NCBI GenBank assembly: GCA_016219275.1
Contig: JACRBM010000054.1
Coordinates: forward strand, 1 to 64,000
DNA from: Chloroflexota bacterium
GTDB lineage: Bacteria; Chloroflexota; Anaerolineae; UBA4142
Direction of reading: 5' to 3'
DNA length: 64,000 bases
Shown: positions 7,550 through 18,849 of the stretch, one piece after another
How the letters are laid out: every line of letters starts with the position of its first letter
Position numbering within the stretch: position 1 is the first letter of the stretch
The notes under the pieces: model-generated
What the model was told of the DNA's origin: nothing
The model's database searches: none
The model's input: the letters and a program-made list of their open reading frames with translations, nothing else
Made by a program: the position numbers and the translations under genes

Positions 7550-9122
7550 ACACCAAGCCCATTCGCTCAGGTCGGAACAATCGCGCGTCCATCGTTCGCA
7601 ACTCCGGACTAACGCGCAGTGGAATATCGGATTGAGCGAGCACATCGCGTTCGAGATGGATGCCCGGCGCGATTTCGATAACAGTAAGCCCTTCAGGTTC
7701 GAGTCGCATCACGCAACGCTCGGTGATGTATGTCACGTCTTGTCCTTGTTCGCGCGCGCGGCGACCGCTGAACGTGACGTGTTCGACCTGGGGCGTGAAC
7801 TTGCGCGCCTTGCCCTCTTTCACAATTCGCAACGCGCCGTTTTCAATCGCAAGGTCGAGACCGCCCGCGGTGAAATAGCCGCTGAACACCAAGCGCCGAC
7901 CGTGCGCGGTGATGTCAATGAATCCACCCGCGCCGGCGGTGACATGCGGACGCGCGGCGAGACGCGAGACATTCACGTTGCCGTCACGGTCCACTTGCAT
8001 GAATGACAAGAGACTACGATCAAAGCCCGCGCCGTGAAAGTACGTGAACTGATCGGGCGACGCGACAATCGCTTCGGCGTTGACCGCGCAACCGAACGGA
8101 AAACCGGTGAGCGGCAATCCGCCGACCGCGCCTTGCTCGATGACCCAGGTCACTTGACCATGCAAACCTTCTTCGAGCAAAATCTCCGGCACGAGCGCGG
8201 AAATTCCGAAACCCAGGTTCACCGCTTCATACTCGCGCAACGTCATCGCCGCGCGCCGCGCGATGATTTTGTCTGTGTCGAACGGGAGCGGTTGAAATTC
8301 GGTGAGCGGTCGCCGCGTTTCGCCGCTAATCGCGGGATCGTACGGCGTTTGCGTCGTCTGCCATTGGTCGGGCACAACGACAACGTAATCCACGAGAATG
8401 CCGGGCACGCGCACCGCTTGCGGATGCAACGCGCCGGCGGTCGTCAACCGCTTGACTTGCGCGATGACGACACCGTGATGATTGCGCGCCGCGAGCGCGA
8501 CATCGTACGCACCCAGATACGCGCCTTCGTGCTCCATCGAGATATTGCCGAACTCGTCCGCCGTTGTGCCGCGAATAATCGCGACATCCGGCTGCATCGC
8601 TTTGAAGTAGAGCCACTCTTGCCCATCGAATTCGACGACGCGCACAATGTCTGGCGGCGTGCAAGCGTTCATCCGACCGCCGTGACGACGCGGATCAATA
8701 AACGTGTCGAGTCCGACCTGGGTCAAGACGCCGGGGCGTTTCGCCGCAGCTTCGCGCAGCATGTGAAACAGAATACCGCTTGGAAAGTTGTACGCTTCGA
8801 CCTGGTTCGCGTTGATCATCTGCCAAATTTTCGGCGAAGGCAGCGAAGATGGACCGCTGGGGTACGATCCCGCAATCGCGCGCTTGAGCAACCCAGGTTT
8901 GGCAAGATGGTCAATCCCGGCGATACCGTACATATCGCCGGATGCAATCGGATGAAAGGTTGTGAGATTATTCGGCTCGCCGGTTTGTACGAATCGTTCG
9001 CCAATCGCGTTAAGAATCGCGTCGGGGCAGTGCAAGCCGGACGATGAACTGATTGCAACAATAGAATCGTTGGGAATCAACGTTGCCGCCTGTTCAGCGG
9101 AAATGATTTGAACGCGAGACAT
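7533..9122 (-). CDS. Family I acyl-CoA:carboxylate CoA transferase
   Basis: This 529-residue protein has fused alpha and beta halves, the length of YdiF/propionate CoA-transferase enzymes. The N-terminal half has DSIVAISSSSG and the CoA-binding region GGRMNACTPPDIV. The C-terminal half has VNLGFGISALVPE and TWVIEQGAVGGLPLTG, where Glu of VIEQG is the expected thioester-forming residue. AGAAGGAAG precedes the ATG. It probably activates an organic acid by moving CoA from acetyl-CoA or a similar donor, feeding the hydratases downstream. Substrate unknown. Confidence 0.88.
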   Translation of the reverse strand: MSRVQIISAEQAATLIPNDSIVAISSSSGLHCPDAILNAIGERFVQTGEPNNLTTFHPIASGDMYGIAGIDHLAKPGLLKRAIAGSYPSGPSSLPSPKIWQMINANQVEAYNFPSGILFHMLREAAAKRPGVLTQVGLDTFIDPRRHGGRMNACTPPDIVRVVEFDGQEWLYFKAMQPDVAIIRGTTADEFGNISMEHEGAYLGAYDVALAARNHHGVVIAQVKRLTTAGALHPQAVRVPGILVDYVVVVPDQWQTTQTPYDPAISGETRRPLTEFQPLPFDTDKIIARRAAMTLREYEAVNLGFGISALVPEILLEEGLHGQVTWVIEQGAVGGLPLTGFPFGCAVNAEAIVASPDQFTYFHGAGFDRSLLSFMQVDRDGNVNVSRLAARPHVTAGAGGFIDITAHGRRLVFSGYFTAGGLDLAIENGALRIVKEGKARKFTPQVEHVTFSGRRAREQGQDVTYITERCVMRLEPEGLTVIEIAPGIHLERDVLAQSDIPLRVSPELRTMDARLFRPERMGLVLADSR

Positions 9123-9179
9123 TACTTCCTTCTACAAAAAGTATTGGACTCCAAAGTTACCCAATCAGGTCGTTTTATC

Positions 9180-10199
9180 TTAGGCAATCCCCGGCAGTTG
9201 CAACTCATCTGCGCGGTGGCACGCGACAAAGTGATTCGGTTTGATTTCGCGGAACACCGGCGCGTCCTGGCGACACTGGTCCACGGCGTACTCGCAGCGT
9301 GGATGAAAATAACAGCCCGATGGCGGATTCGCCGGACTGGGCACCTCGCCTTTGAGTTCGACGTTCCCCGTTTTGATGCGCGGGTCGGCGACCGGCACAG
9401 CGGACATTAACGCCGCGGTGTACGGATGCTTGGGCGCGCGATACAATTCGTTCGTCGGCGCCATCTCGACCAACTTGCCGACGTACATCACCGCGACGCG
9501 GTCGCAGATGTGTTTGACAACGCTCAAGTTATGCGCGACGAACAAGTACGTGAGATTCAACCGCTTTTGCAGATCAAGCAACAAGTTCAAAATCTGCGCC
9601 TGCACCGAAACGTCAAGCGCGGAAACCGGTTCGTCCGCGACGACGAGCCGCGGATTCACCGACAACGCGCGCGCGATGCCGATACGCTGACGCTGACCGC
9701 CGCTGAACGCGTGCGGATAACGTTGCATGTACTCCGGTCGCAAGCCGACCAGACGCAGCAATTCGGCGACACGTTCGACGCGCTCTTTGCGATTCGGTAC
9801 TCCGTTGACCAACATCGGTTCGCCCACGATGTCGAACAGCGTCATGCGCGGATTGAGCGACCCGTACGGGTCTTGGAAAATCATCTGCATTTGCGGACGT
9901 AGTGGTCGCAGTTCGCGGCGATTCAATTTCGCCAAGTCAACCGCGTTGCCGTCTTGCGCGCGAAAGATCATTTCTCCGCTGGTGGGAACCAGCGCGCGCA
10001 AAATGCACCGCGAAGTCGTGGTCTTGCCGCAACCACTTTCGCCGACCAGACCGAGCGTTTCACCTTCGTTGACAAAGAAACTTACATCGTCTACCGCACG
10101 GACATTGCCAACCGTCTTGCGAAAAAATCCTTTGCGAATCGGAAAATACTTTTTGAGATTCTTCACTTCGAGGAGCGGGGTTGGATTTGCGTTTGTCAT
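9180..10199 (-). CDS. Opp/Dpp-family ABC transporter ATPase (OppF-like), system 1
   Basis: This is the cytosolic ATPase of an oligopeptide-type importer, 339 residues. It has Walker A GESGCGKT, signature [15 protein letters not shown], Walker [13 protein letters not shown] and the C-terminal Cys-rich extension typical of OppD/F ([16 protein letters not shown]). The start at 10199 (MTNANPTP) has GGAGGTGG upstream and overlaps the TGA of OppD as ATGA. Opp-family systems in this kind of organism often carry oligosaccharides rather than peptides; the cargo here is not known. Confidence 0.92.
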   Translation of the reverse strand: MTNANPTPLLEVKNLKKYFPIRKGFFRKTVGNVRAVDDVSFFVNEGETLGLVGESGCGKTTTSRCILRALVPTSGEMIFRAQDGNAVDLAKLNRRELRPLRPQMQMIFQDPYGSLNPRMTLFDIVGEPMLVNGVPNRKERVERVAELLRLVGLRPEYMQRYPHAFSGGQRQRIGIARALSVNPRLVVADEPVSALDVSVQAQILNLLLDLQKRLNLTYLFVAHNLSVVKHICDRVAVMYVGKLVEMAPTNELYRAPKHPYTAALMSAVPVADPRIKTGNVELKGEVPSPANPPSGCYFHPRCEYAVDQCRQDAPVFREIKPNHFVACHRADELQLPGIA

Positions 10200-11233
10200 G
10201 CTGCCACCTCCGCGTCGTGATACAAGAAACAACTGACCAACTGATTATCTCCGATCGGCTGCAACATCGGCGTGCGCACGTCGCATTTCCCTTGCATAAA
10301 TTTGGGGCAGCGCGGATGGAACGGGCACCCGCGCGGTTTGTTGAATGGATGCGGAATCGAGCCGCTGATCGTCGGCAGGATCACGCGCGGCGTCATGTTG
10401 ATCGTTGGAATCGAGCGCAAGAGCGCCTGGGTGTATGGATGCTTGGGCGCGTGAAAAATGTCATCCACGGGTCCCTCCTCCATCACCAATCCCAGGTACA
10501 TCACCATCACGTAACTCGCCGTCTGTGCAATCACGCCGAGATCATGCGTAATGAAAATAATTGCGGCGTTGCGATCCTGTTGAAGTCGGCGCAGAAGACG
10601 CAGTACCTGCGCCTGCGTCGTCACATCCACCGCCGTCGTCGGTTCGTCGGCGATGAGCAAACGCGGATTGCACGAGAGCGCCATCGCGATGATCGCGCGT
10701 TGGCGCAAGCCGCCGCTGAGTTGCCACGAATATTCGTCGAGCCGCTGTTCCGGCATGGGAATGCCGACATCTTTGAACATCTGCAAGGCGATCTTGCGCG
10801 CCTCGCGGTGATTGACCGCCTGATGCAGCACAATCGCTTCGATGATTTGGTCGCCAACCGTATGCACCGGGCTGAACGCCGCCATCGGTTCTTGCGGGAT
10901 CAGCGCGATTTCCGCGCCGCGAATCGAACGCATCGCTTTGCCATTCGGTTCGAATTTAGCCAAGTCAATCACTTCGTCACGCGATCCATCGTGTTTGGAC
11001 GCGCGCCGCAACAAGATTTCACCATTGACGATTTTGCCCGGCGGCTCGACGATGCGCAACACCGCTTTCATCGTCACGCTTTTGCCGCAACCGCTTTCAC
11101 CCACAATACCGAAAACCTGACCGGCGTGGACTTGAAACGTCACACCATCAACTGCCTTGACGACGCCTTCGTCCATAAAAAAGTGCACCTGGAGGTCGCG
11201 CACCGAAAGTAAAGGTTGAGTTGAGTTATTCAT
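10196..11233 (-). CDS. Opp/Dpp-family ABC transporter ATPase (OppD-like), system 1
   Basis: This 345-residue ATPase is the OppD-type partner of the downstream OppF. Walker A is GESGCGKS, the signature is [15 protein letters not shown], Walker B is [12 protein letters not shown], and the C-terminal extension contains [16 protein letters not shown]. It ends in an ATGA overlap with oppF and lies 11 nt downstream of the permease gene, so the five genes of system 1 form one operon. Confidence 0.92.
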   Translation of the reverse strand: MNNSTQPLLSVRDLQVHFFMDEGVVKAVDGVTFQVHAGQVFGIVGESGCGKSVTMKAVLRIVEPPGKIVNGEILLRRASKHDGSRDEVIDLAKFEPNGKAMRSIRGAEIALIPQEPMAAFSPVHTVGDQIIEAIVLHQAVNHREARKIALQMFKDVGIPMPEQRLDEYSWQLSGGLRQRAIIAMALSCNPRLLIADEPTTAVDVTTQAQVLRLLRRLQQDRNAAIIFITHDLGVIAQTASYVMVMYLGLVMEEGPVDDIFHAPKHPYTQALLRSIPTINMTPRVILPTISGSIPHPFNKPRGCPFHPRCPKFMQGKCDVRTPMLQPIGDNQLVSCFLYHDAEVAA

Positions 11234-11244
11234 CGGCGCATCCT

Positions 11245-12417
11245 CTAGTGACTATACGGATCGGCGGCATCGCGCAGTCCGTCACCGACCAAGTTAAACG
11301 CGAGCACCGCGACGACGACCACGACAACCGGGAAAAGCAACCACGACGCCAGCGCGATGGATTGGAGATTCTGCGCTTCTTGCAGCAGCACACCCCAACT
11401 GATTGCCGGCGGGCGCATCCCCAAGCCAAGAAAACTCAGCGATGTCTCGTTAATAATCATCACCGGGATCGCCAGTGTACTCGTCGCGATAATGTGACTC
11501 ATAAACGTCGGCACCATGTGCCGCGTAATGATCCGCAGACGACTACACCCGGCAAGTTCCGCCGCGAGCACGAAATCTTCTTCGCGCAGAGATAAAAAGC
11601 GCCCGCGGACTTCACGCGCCAGCGTCGTCCAACCGAGAAGCGATAGAATGATCGTAATCGCGAAAAAGACTTGCTCGGGACGCCAATCCCGTGGCAATGC
11701 CGCGGTGAGGGCGAGCCAAACCGGAATGGTCGGCAGCGATTGAAGCAATTCGATCAGGCGTTGGATCAACAAATCAATCCAACCGCCGAAATAGCCGGAA
11801 ATGCCGCCGAGCAGAACGCCGAAGATGACACTCAAGGCGACGGCGATCATTCCAATCGTCATCGAAATGCGCGTGGCGTACATCAAGCGCGACCATTGAT
11901 CGCGCCCGAGGCGATCCGTGCCAAGGATATTCAGCCGTGTGTTCGGGTCGTCGGACGCGGGACCCACGAGATGAACATCCGCCGGAATGATACCAAAGAT
12001 CTTGTACGGAAATCCTTTCACAAAAAAGCGGACCGGGATTTTCTGGCTCGTGTCCACTTGCCATTCCATCCTCAACGTAACCGGATTTCGTTTACCAACG
12101 ACGGCGGGCGACCAGGGGCTGAAATTCCAACCGTCAAACAGGTGGACACTTTGGGCGGGGATGAACCCGAGTCGCGCCTCGGTTTGTTCTGGATCCAGAG
12201 TCGCAAAGAAATCCGGGAACAAGACGACGATGTAAAAAGCAATCAGCAATCCCGCACAGAACAATGCCAAGCGATGCTTTTTAAAGCGCCACCAAATTAG
12301 CGTCCAATTCGACGCAACCGATACACGCGCCTCAGCAGCGGCGGCGAACGGGAGTGCGCCTATCTCCGCGGCTTCGCTTGGTACTTGTGGTTCAGGCGTC
12401 TTGACTTGAGCGTCCAT
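11245..12417 (-). CDS. Opp/Dpp-family permease (OppC-like), system 1
   Basis: This 390-residue inner-membrane permease has one N-terminal membrane helix (LALFCAGLLIAFYIVVLFPDFF), a long external loop and five further helices. GTDRLGRDQWSRL is the OppC signature, and the EAA loop is ELAGCSRLRIITRHMVPT. A good GGGGAGG site precedes the ATG. The external domain of about 100 residues before GTDRLGRD is longer than in classical OppC and is shared with the system 2 homologue, a feature of this Opp branch. Confidence 0.92.
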   Translation of the reverse strand: MDAQVKTPEPQVPSEAAEIGALPFAAAAEARVSVASNWTLIWWRFKKHRLALFCAGLLIAFYIVVLFPDFFATLDPEQTEARLGFIPAQSVHLFDGWNFSPWSPAVVGKRNPVTLRMEWQVDTSQKIPVRFFVKGFPYKIFGIIPADVHLVGPASDDPNTRLNILGTDRLGRDQWSRLMYATRISMTIGMIAVALSVIFGVLLGGISGYFGGWIDLLIQRLIELLQSLPTIPVWLALTAALPRDWRPEQVFFAITIILSLLGWTTLAREVRGRFLSLREEDFVLAAELAGCSRLRIITRHMVPTFMSHIIATSTLAIPVMIINETSLSFLGLGMRPPAISWGVLLQEAQNLQSIALASWLLFPVVVVVVAVLAFNLVGDGLRDAADPYSH

Positions 12418-12419
12418 GT

Positions 12420-13409
12420 TTACGCCTCCCCCATCCGAATGCGCGGGTCGAGCATCGCGAGCAAAATATCGGAAATCAGCGTGCCGACGATTGCCAGCAA
12501 GCAGTAGATCAGCAGGATACTGCCGGCGAGGTACATATCTTCGCTTACCAGCGCGCGCAAAAGCAGGGGACCGATGTTCTGCAAACTCATCACGGTGGCG
12601 ACGATGAGACTACCGGAGAATAATTGCGGCAGGTACCAGCCAATCGTGCTGATGAGCGGATTCAAGGCGAGGCGCACCGGGTACTTCATCACCAGTTGCC
12701 ACTCCGACATCCCCTTGGCGCGCGCGGTGACGACGTAGGGCTTGGTCAGCTCATCGAGCAAATTCGCGCGCATCACCCGCGTCAAGCGGGCGGTCCCAGC
12801 GACGCCCAGGATCACCACCGGCAACCAGATGTGCTTTGCCAGGTCAACCACACGCTCCCAACTCCATGGCACGTCCACGAACTCGGCAGAAAACAAGCCC
12901 GTGACACTAAAGCCGAAATAAGCGTATGTGACCCACATCAACACGAGCGCGAGCATAAAGTTGGGGATTGCGACGCCAACATAATTCAGCGCCGTGAATA
13001 CATAGTCAACGACCGAATGGGGATGCGTCGCTGTGATGATGCCTGCCGGAATCGCCACAATCCACGTGACCGCAAACGACAAGAGCGCGAGCGCGAGTGT
13101 AAGCACCAACCGTTCGCCGAGCAACTCGATATTCGGACGTTGGTACTCTAGCGACAACCCCAGGTCGCCGTGAAAGAGATTTTCCATCCAGCGCAAATAT
13201 TGGATGTGGAACGGTTCGTCAAGTCCCCACTGGTGCTTGAGCGCTTCGACCTGCGAGGCATCCAGCGACGATCCAGACGAAGCCAGCGTTGCCATATAAC
13301 TGGTCAAATAATCACCTGGTGGTGCCTGGACCAGGGCAAAGACGATTATCGAAAAAAGAATCAGCAAAACCGGGAGCAGCAATAAGCGTTGAATAATAAA
13401 TCGGAGCAT
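12420..13409 (-). CDS. Opp/Dpp-family permease (OppB-like), system 1
   Basis: This 329-residue permease starts with MLRFIIQRLLLLPVLLILFSIIVF, the usual first helix of OppB. The EAA loop is TARAKGMSEWQLVMKYPVRLALNPL. The start at 13409 is set by AGGGG and by alignment to OppB; the longer frame would add 17 residues from the GTAGACAG repeat upstream. The gene is 2 nt from oppC and follows the binding-protein gene. Confidence 0.92.
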   Translation of the reverse strand: MLRFIIQRLLLLPVLLILFSIIVFALVQAPPGDYLTSYMATLASSGSSLDASQVEALKHQWGLDEPFHIQYLRWMENLFHGDLGLSLEYQRPNIELLGERLVLTLALALLSFAVTWIVAIPAGIITATHPHSVVDYVFTALNYVGVAIPNFMLALVLMWVTYAYFGFSVTGLFSAEFVDVPWSWERVVDLAKHIWLPVVILGVAGTARLTRVMRANLLDELTKPYVVTARAKGMSEWQLVMKYPVRLALNPLISTIGWYLPQLFSGSLIVATVMSLQNIGPLLLRALVSEDMYLAGSILLIYCLLAIVGTLISDILLAMLDPRIRMGEA

Positions 13410-13427
13410 AACTAACCCCTGGGTTAA

Positions 13428-13500
13428 ACACGTAGACAGGTAGACAAGTAGACAGGTCACAAGTAACCTGTCTACTTGTTTCCTTGATTGCCTATCTACA
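13428..13500. repeat. GTAGACAG tandem with inverse copy
   Basis: GTAGACAG/GTAGACAAGTAGACAGGT is followed by ACCTGTCTACTTG, giving a foldable inverted pair between the binding-protein gene and oppB of system 1. In the transcript it could lower read-through from the abundant binding protein into the permeases; this is an inference. Confidence 0.7.
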
Positions 13501-13502
13501 TC

Positions 13503-15587
13503 TTACTTTTTATAGTACCACGTTTCTGGACGTGCATTGCCGGGAGAGCGGGGGGGCCAATCATTGCCAGCCAACTTGGGCACGTTCATGAGATTGTTGT
13601 TGACAACGACGACACCTTGCACCATTGGTGTGAGACCAACCAATCCGATCTCGAACATGTTGTCTACCCAGACGCCATACAGTTCCTTGGCAATCGCGAC
13701 ACGATCAGCTTCGCCAGAAACTTTGGCTTTGTCAAGCAGTTCGACGACCTTCTTGAGATCGGCGCTCGGTTCAACGCCTTCCTTGCCGGCGGTCGAATAC
13801 CACTTGCCGACAAGCGGCGCGAGGGTCAAGCCAACGCCACCACCAATGTTGCGGGGATCATACTTGGTTGTGACGGAGAAGGGGAACGCACCCGAATCTT
13901 CTTGCCACAGTTCGGCTTGCAGTTCGTTGGCATCGCGCATTTGGAAGTGAAGTGCGCGTTGGCGTTCCACGGCATTCGTCTTGATGCCGACTTTCTCCCA
14001 GTTTCGGCTGACGATCTGCGCCACATCGCCCCACGGACCGAAGGCATTGACCCAGGAGAGTTCGATCAATGCGCGTTTGGTCGTGCCGGGATAGTAGCGG
14101 AAACCCTCCGAGTCCTTCTTGTCCATTCCGATACTGTCGAGCAACTTGTTCGCTTCGTCCGTCTTGAATTCAGTGTACTTTTTCGCGACGGCGTCGCCGG
14201 GATAGAACGGCACCCACGGCGGAGCAACGGGCTGGCGAATCTCGCCCAAGCCGAGGAAGGCAGACTCTTGAATCTGCTTGCGATCAATCGCGTAGGAGAG
14301 CGCGATGCGGAAATTCTTGTTCTGGATCAGCTTGGCGATATCCGGGTCCTTCTGGTGGGTCTGATTGAACATGATCGCCGCATCAGAGCCGCCCATGGTG
14401 GGCCACGTGAGGATCTTGTACTTGCCCTTTTGTTCGTTCTCTTTCAGGATCGGATAGTTCATGATGTTCATGTGGCGATCCTGCTGATCGAATTCACCGG
14501 CGATAGCGGCAAGGTTCAGCGCCTGCGTATCGGCGAAGAAGGTGAGGCGAATTTCATCCATGTACGGAAGTTGGTTGCCTTCCTTGTCCACGCCGACAAA
14601 GTACGGATTACGTTTCAACGAGAAAACCTGATCGCTGACGCGTGAGGCAGGCGTCCACGGCGACATCGTCGGGCGATCCGGATTTTCGGGCGGGGCATTC
14701 CGCGAGGCGAACAGTTCGCCCCAGGTCTTGAACTTGGCGTCGGCGACCATCTTGTCGAGGTCGTCCTTCTTGGCATAGGTCGCATGGAATTGCTTCAAGT
14801 ATTTGGAGGGCAGGTGAACGGCGTACGAGCGGTCTCCGCCATCCTGACCGGCGAGATCGCTCAAGAAGAGCGTATGCGCTTCGGCAAACGTCCACTTGAG
14901 GGTGACCTCGTCAACTTTTTCGACCTTACCCGCCGACCCGTCCTTGTTCCGCATCCAGAACGGCACCGCTGGCATCAGGTCTTTGTTCAGCATAACGTCG
15001 TTGTACCAAAACATGATGTCATCCGCGGTGAACGGATCGCCATTCGACCACTTGGCGCCTTTACGGAGTTTGACGGTCCAGGTTTTGAAATCAGCCGAGG
15101 ACTCGACACTCTCGGCGATCTTCGGCTCGATCTTGGAAGCTTCCACATTGTAGCGGACTAACCCATCGTTGACCAAGCGGTAGTAATGGTTCGCATCCGA
15201 CGGTCCAGTAAAGCCGCGGCGCAGAACCCCGCCGTACGCGCCGGCAGTTTCGCCAGCGATCACAAGCGGGTTGTCAGGCAGACGTTGATCAACGGCGGCA
15301 AGTTTTCCGGCTTTGACCTGATCTGCCAGCAATGGCGATTCTTTGTACTTGGCGGCGGGTGCAGTGGTGGCGGCGGGCTTGGTCGGCTCTGCCGCTTTGG
15401 TCGGCGCGGCAGTCGCCGCAGGCGCGCTCGTCGGCGCGGGCGCTTGCGTGGGCACGGGCGCTTTGGTCGGCGGTACAGGTGTCGCCGGCGCGGTTGTCGG
15501 GGCAGGCGCAGAACATGCTACCACGAGCGCCAAGAGCACACCCAGACCGATCCAAAACAACACTCGTCGCGCAATTTGCATTTTCAT
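13503..15587 (-). CDS. Opp-type solute-binding lipoprotein, system 1
   Basis: This 694-residue extracytoplasmic family 5 binding protein has a signal helix (WIGLGVLLALVV) and a lipobox ending in VVAC, so it is a lipoprotein. An Ala/Pro/Thr-rich linker of about 60 residues follows, then the SBP_bac_5 fold (TWTVKLRKGAKWSNGDPFTADDIMFWYN; FRIALSYAIDRKQI). The start at 15587 is preferred because GGAGG lies six bases upstream; two earlier in-frame ATGs are too close to the site. It is larger than typical OppA (about 540), as in Opp homologues for oligosaccharides. It heads the system 1 operon. Confidence 0.92.
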   Translation of the reverse strand: MKMQIARRVLFWIGLGVLLALVVACSAPAPTTAPATPVPPTKAPVPTQAPAPTSAPAATAAPTKAAEPTKPAATTAPAAKYKESPLLADQVKAGKLAAVDQRLPDNPLVIAGETAGAYGGVLRRGFTGPSDANHYYRLVNDGLVRYNVEASKIEPKIAESVESSADFKTWTVKLRKGAKWSNGDPFTADDIMFWYNDVMLNKDLMPAVPFWMRNKDGSAGKVEKVDEVTLKWTFAEAHTLFLSDLAGQDGGDRSYAVHLPSKYLKQFHATYAKKDDLDKMVADAKFKTWGELFASRNAPPENPDRPTMSPWTPASRVSDQVFSLKRNPYFVGVDKEGNQLPYMDEIRLTFFADTQALNLAAIAGEFDQQDRHMNIMNYPILKENEQKGKYKILTWPTMGGSDAAIMFNQTHQKDPDIAKLIQNKNFRIALSYAIDRKQIQESAFLGLGEIRQPVAPPWVPFYPGDAVAKKYTEFKTDEANKLLDSIGMDKKDSEGFRYYPGTTKRALIELSWVNAFGPWGDVAQIVSRNWEKVGIKTNAVERQRALHFQMRDANELQAELWQEDSGAFPFSVTTKYDPRNIGGGVGLTLAPLVGKWYSTAGKEGVEPSADLKKVVELLDKAKVSGEADRVAIAKELYGVWVDNMFEIGLVGLTPMVQGVVVVNNNLMNVPKLAGNDWPPRSPGNARPETWYYKK

Positions 15588-15602
15588 CTTCATCCTCCTC
15601 AT

Positions 15603-15712
15603 TGAGACTCAGCGTAGTCGCTGATTGAATTGGTGAGGCGTTGCCTCACGATGCGAATCGAGAGAATTGTGCTAGCCACCGATACGATCACCTCCCTTCG
15701 CTTTTCTAAACG
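15603..15712. other. Leader region of binding-protein gene with two small hairpins
   Basis: GTGAGGC-GTT-GCCTCAC at 15633-15649 and CAGCG-TAGT-CGCTG at 15610-15623 are perfect small stems just before the binding-protein ribosome binding site. There is no clear promoter or T-run. They may stabilise the mRNA of the highly expressed binding protein; this is a guess. Confidence 0.4.
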
Positions 15713-16843
15713 TTAGGCGCACAAGGCGTGGAGCTCGTGATAGAGTTGGCGCTGTGCGAGCGGATCGTCCACGTACGTCACGATAATTAATTTCAAACCG
15801 GGAGCCCACATTTCCTTGACGCGCGCGAGCACGTCGTCCGGATCGCCAACCATCCGCGCGTGGACGATCACGCCCGAATTGACAAACCCATCGCGAAAGA
15901 CGCGCCCGTCGTTATAACCTGGGTCGGTCTGCGGACTGAACGCGCCGTCCACCATTTTCAGTTGCGGATTTTTCTTAACGGCTTCGATCCACCGCGACCA
16001 ATCGCCGCACGAGTGAATCGCGAATCCGCCGAACGCCGCGCCGATGCGCGCGTCGAACGGATTGCACACCGAATCGTACATGCGCGGCGACACCATCACG
16101 AGATTATCGCAACTCACGCCGATTCCAGTGCCCAGACGCGAACTCGCAAACCCGTGTCCCGGTCGCGCAAGCGCATCGCCGATCAACGCGCTCTGCTTTT
16201 GCGTGAACGCGATCATCGCGTCGCTCACCGCGCTCAGAATCTCGCGCACCTTGTCCGGCGATTCAAGCATCCCGGTGAAAAAGCTGCCGGTGTCCACCAA
16301 TTCGGTTGCCACGTTGAGCGAACTCTGCAAGTCCGACCACGACATCGGCACACGCCCGTGCGTCTCTTCGAGAAAGTACTCGATCATCTTGAGCGTATGC
16401 CGTAAAATTGGCGCTTGATCGAATTCGCGCGGCGTCAGGTCAACAAATTCATCCACCGATTTGTACTCGCCGTGCATCGCGGGCGCTTGCCCTTCGAGCC
16501 AAATGTACTCGCCGCCGAACGCAGACGCGGTGATGCCGATCCCGTACCATGGTTCGAGGTACGTCGGCGCGTCGGTGAAATAGTCGAGCGATTTCTGTAA
16601 CGCGCCGAGTTGCCAATGGAGCGACGCGCGCATATCGCGACAGCCATCGCGAAACACGTCGGCGACGCGCACACGTTGCCACACCGCGATGCCGTCGGGC
16701 TGGCGCATGAACGCGGCGTAGCGTTCGTCCGCCGCGCGCGCGTGATCCTCGTACCGCGCAAAATCAAAATCGCGCGGCTCGAGCGGCGTAACGGGTAACG
16801 CTTGCGCGTCTTTGCTTAAATAGTCGAATGTTTTATTTGCCAT
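15713..16843 (-). CDS. URO-D-like (uroporphyrinogen decarboxylase superfamily) protein 1
   Basis: This 376-residue TIM-barrel protein belongs to the URO-D superfamily, which also contains corrinoid methyltransferases. It carries HSCGDWSRWIEAV near residue 290 (a His-x-Cys motif used for zinc or methyl-donor chemistry in MtaA-like members) and GIGVSCDNLVMVSP before it. It lacks the N-terminal Arg cluster of true haem-pathway HemE. The start at 16843 (MANKTF) has GAGGGA upstream. It lies between the SRPBCC gene and the system 1 binding protein, and a related gene precedes system 2. The substrate is unknown. Confidence 0.75.
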   Translation of the reverse strand: MANKTFDYLSKDAQALPVTPLEPRDFDFARYEDHARAADERYAAFMRQPDGIAVWQRVRVADVFRDGCRDMRASLHWQLGALQKSLDYFTDAPTYLEPWYGIGITASAFGGEYIWLEGQAPAMHGEYKSVDEFVDLTPREFDQAPILRHTLKMIEYFLEETHGRVPMSWSDLQSSLNVATELVDTGSFFTGMLESPDKVREILSAVSDAMIAFTQKQSALIGDALARPGHGFASSRLGTGIGVSCDNLVMVSPRMYDSVCNPFDARIGAAFGGFAIHSCGDWSRWIEAVKKNPQLKMVDGAFSPQTDPGYNDGRVFRDGFVNSGVIVHARMVGDPDDVLARVKEMWAPGLKLIIVTYVDDPLAQRQLYHELHALCA

Positions 16844-16883
16844 CGTTCCCTCGAATTCTATTCCGGTCACTATCGCGTTCGCG

Positions 16884-17555
16884 TTAGCGATCTGTTTTCT
16901 CCGCGCGCGCTTTGATGCCGAGCATCATACCGCGCGACATGATAAATGCGCCCGGTTCAAGGAAGGCGCGCATAAAAATCGTGTTAAACAAACTCGGATT
17001 CCAGTCCGCGCACCATCGTTCGATCAAGCGCGTCGTGTGATCGTCGAGCGCGACGAGATGCCAGCCCCACAACGCGGTAAAGAAATTTCCCGCGGCGGTC
17101 ATCTCTTTCATCGCCGCGTCCTCGCGTGAGTCGCCGAACAAGACGAACGCGCGGTTCGGTTCGCGAATCGCGACCGGTATTCCAAAACCGCCCGGCGCGA
17201 GCGGCACAATATCGCCTACCATGAGGGTCTGCCACTCTGGGACGATGTGATCCGCGCTACGCATGTCGAGTCCCATCAGGTTCTCGATCCAGTCGTACGT
17301 GTAAAACCCACCGCGTCCCTGTCCAATCTGGACGAGCCACTGCCATACGGTTTCGACCGGCGCGTGAATTGTGATCGCGCGCGTCGCGTTCAACCTGGGA
17401 TGCGGCACAAGTTCGTCGCCCGGATACACGCGCTTTATTTCAGAACGCCGCGCGCCCCAGCGTAACGACCACGGGCGAACGCGTTTCACATAGACTGCAA
17501 TCGTCAGTGTGCCGGCGAGCGCACCCAGGATTGTGAACGATTTGAGTTTGGACAT
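16884..17555 (-). CDS. SRPBCC-fold membrane-anchored protein
   Basis: This 223-residue protein has an N-terminal membrane segment (FTILGALAGTLTIAVYV) followed by a START/SRPBCC-type domain (TRAITIHAPVETVWQWLVQIG). A hydrophobic pocket fold is likely, binding lipid or a small hydrophobic ligand. The start at 17555 has GGAAG upstream; the longer frame has no support. It sits between the aldo/keto reductase and URO-D 1 with short gaps. No enzymatic motif is visible. Confidence 0.7.
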   Translation of the reverse strand: MSKLKSFTILGALAGTLTIAVYVKRVRPWSLRWGARRSEIKRVYPGDELVPHPRLNATRAITIHAPVETVWQWLVQIGQGRGGFYTYDWIENLMGLDMRSADHIVPEWQTLMVGDIVPLAPGGFGIPVAIREPNRAFVLFGDSREDAAMKEMTAAGNFFTALWGWHLVALDDHTTRLIERWCADWNPSLFNTIFMRAFLEPGAFIMSRGMMLGIKARAEKTDR

Positions 17556-17643
17556 GCTACTTCCAGTCGCTTGACAAAGGTTGTCGCGCGTAATGTGGCG
17601 GCGGAGACTGCCCGCCCGTGCGGACGAGCCGTCCACACAACCG

Positions 17644-18642
<999 letters not shown>

Positions 18643-18657
18643 ATTAACTCCTTTGAT

Positions 18658-18724
18658 GTAGGGCAATTTTCCAAATTGCCCGTGTTGGCTAGGAAAGCCA
18701 GGCAAATTGGAAATTTGCCCTACG
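18658..18724. repeat. Paired GGCAAATTGGAAATTTGCC repeats
   Basis: Two inverted-repeat units, GGGCAATTTTCCAAATTGCCC and GGCAAATTGGAAATTTGCCC, lie head to head in the gap upstream of the aldo/keto reductase. They belong to the same family as 4452-4500 and 20046-20072. TTTGGCATG/TTTGGCACA/TTTGGCAGA words continue at 18795-18835. Confidence 0.8.
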
Positions 18725-18849
18725 TTTGAAATATCGAATTATAGAATTACCTTGCAACAATTGCATTGATCGCGAAGATTTTCAGAGAACCATTTGGCGT
18801 GTTTGGCATGTTTGGCACATTTGGCAGATTTGGTCATGGATCTGCCGCG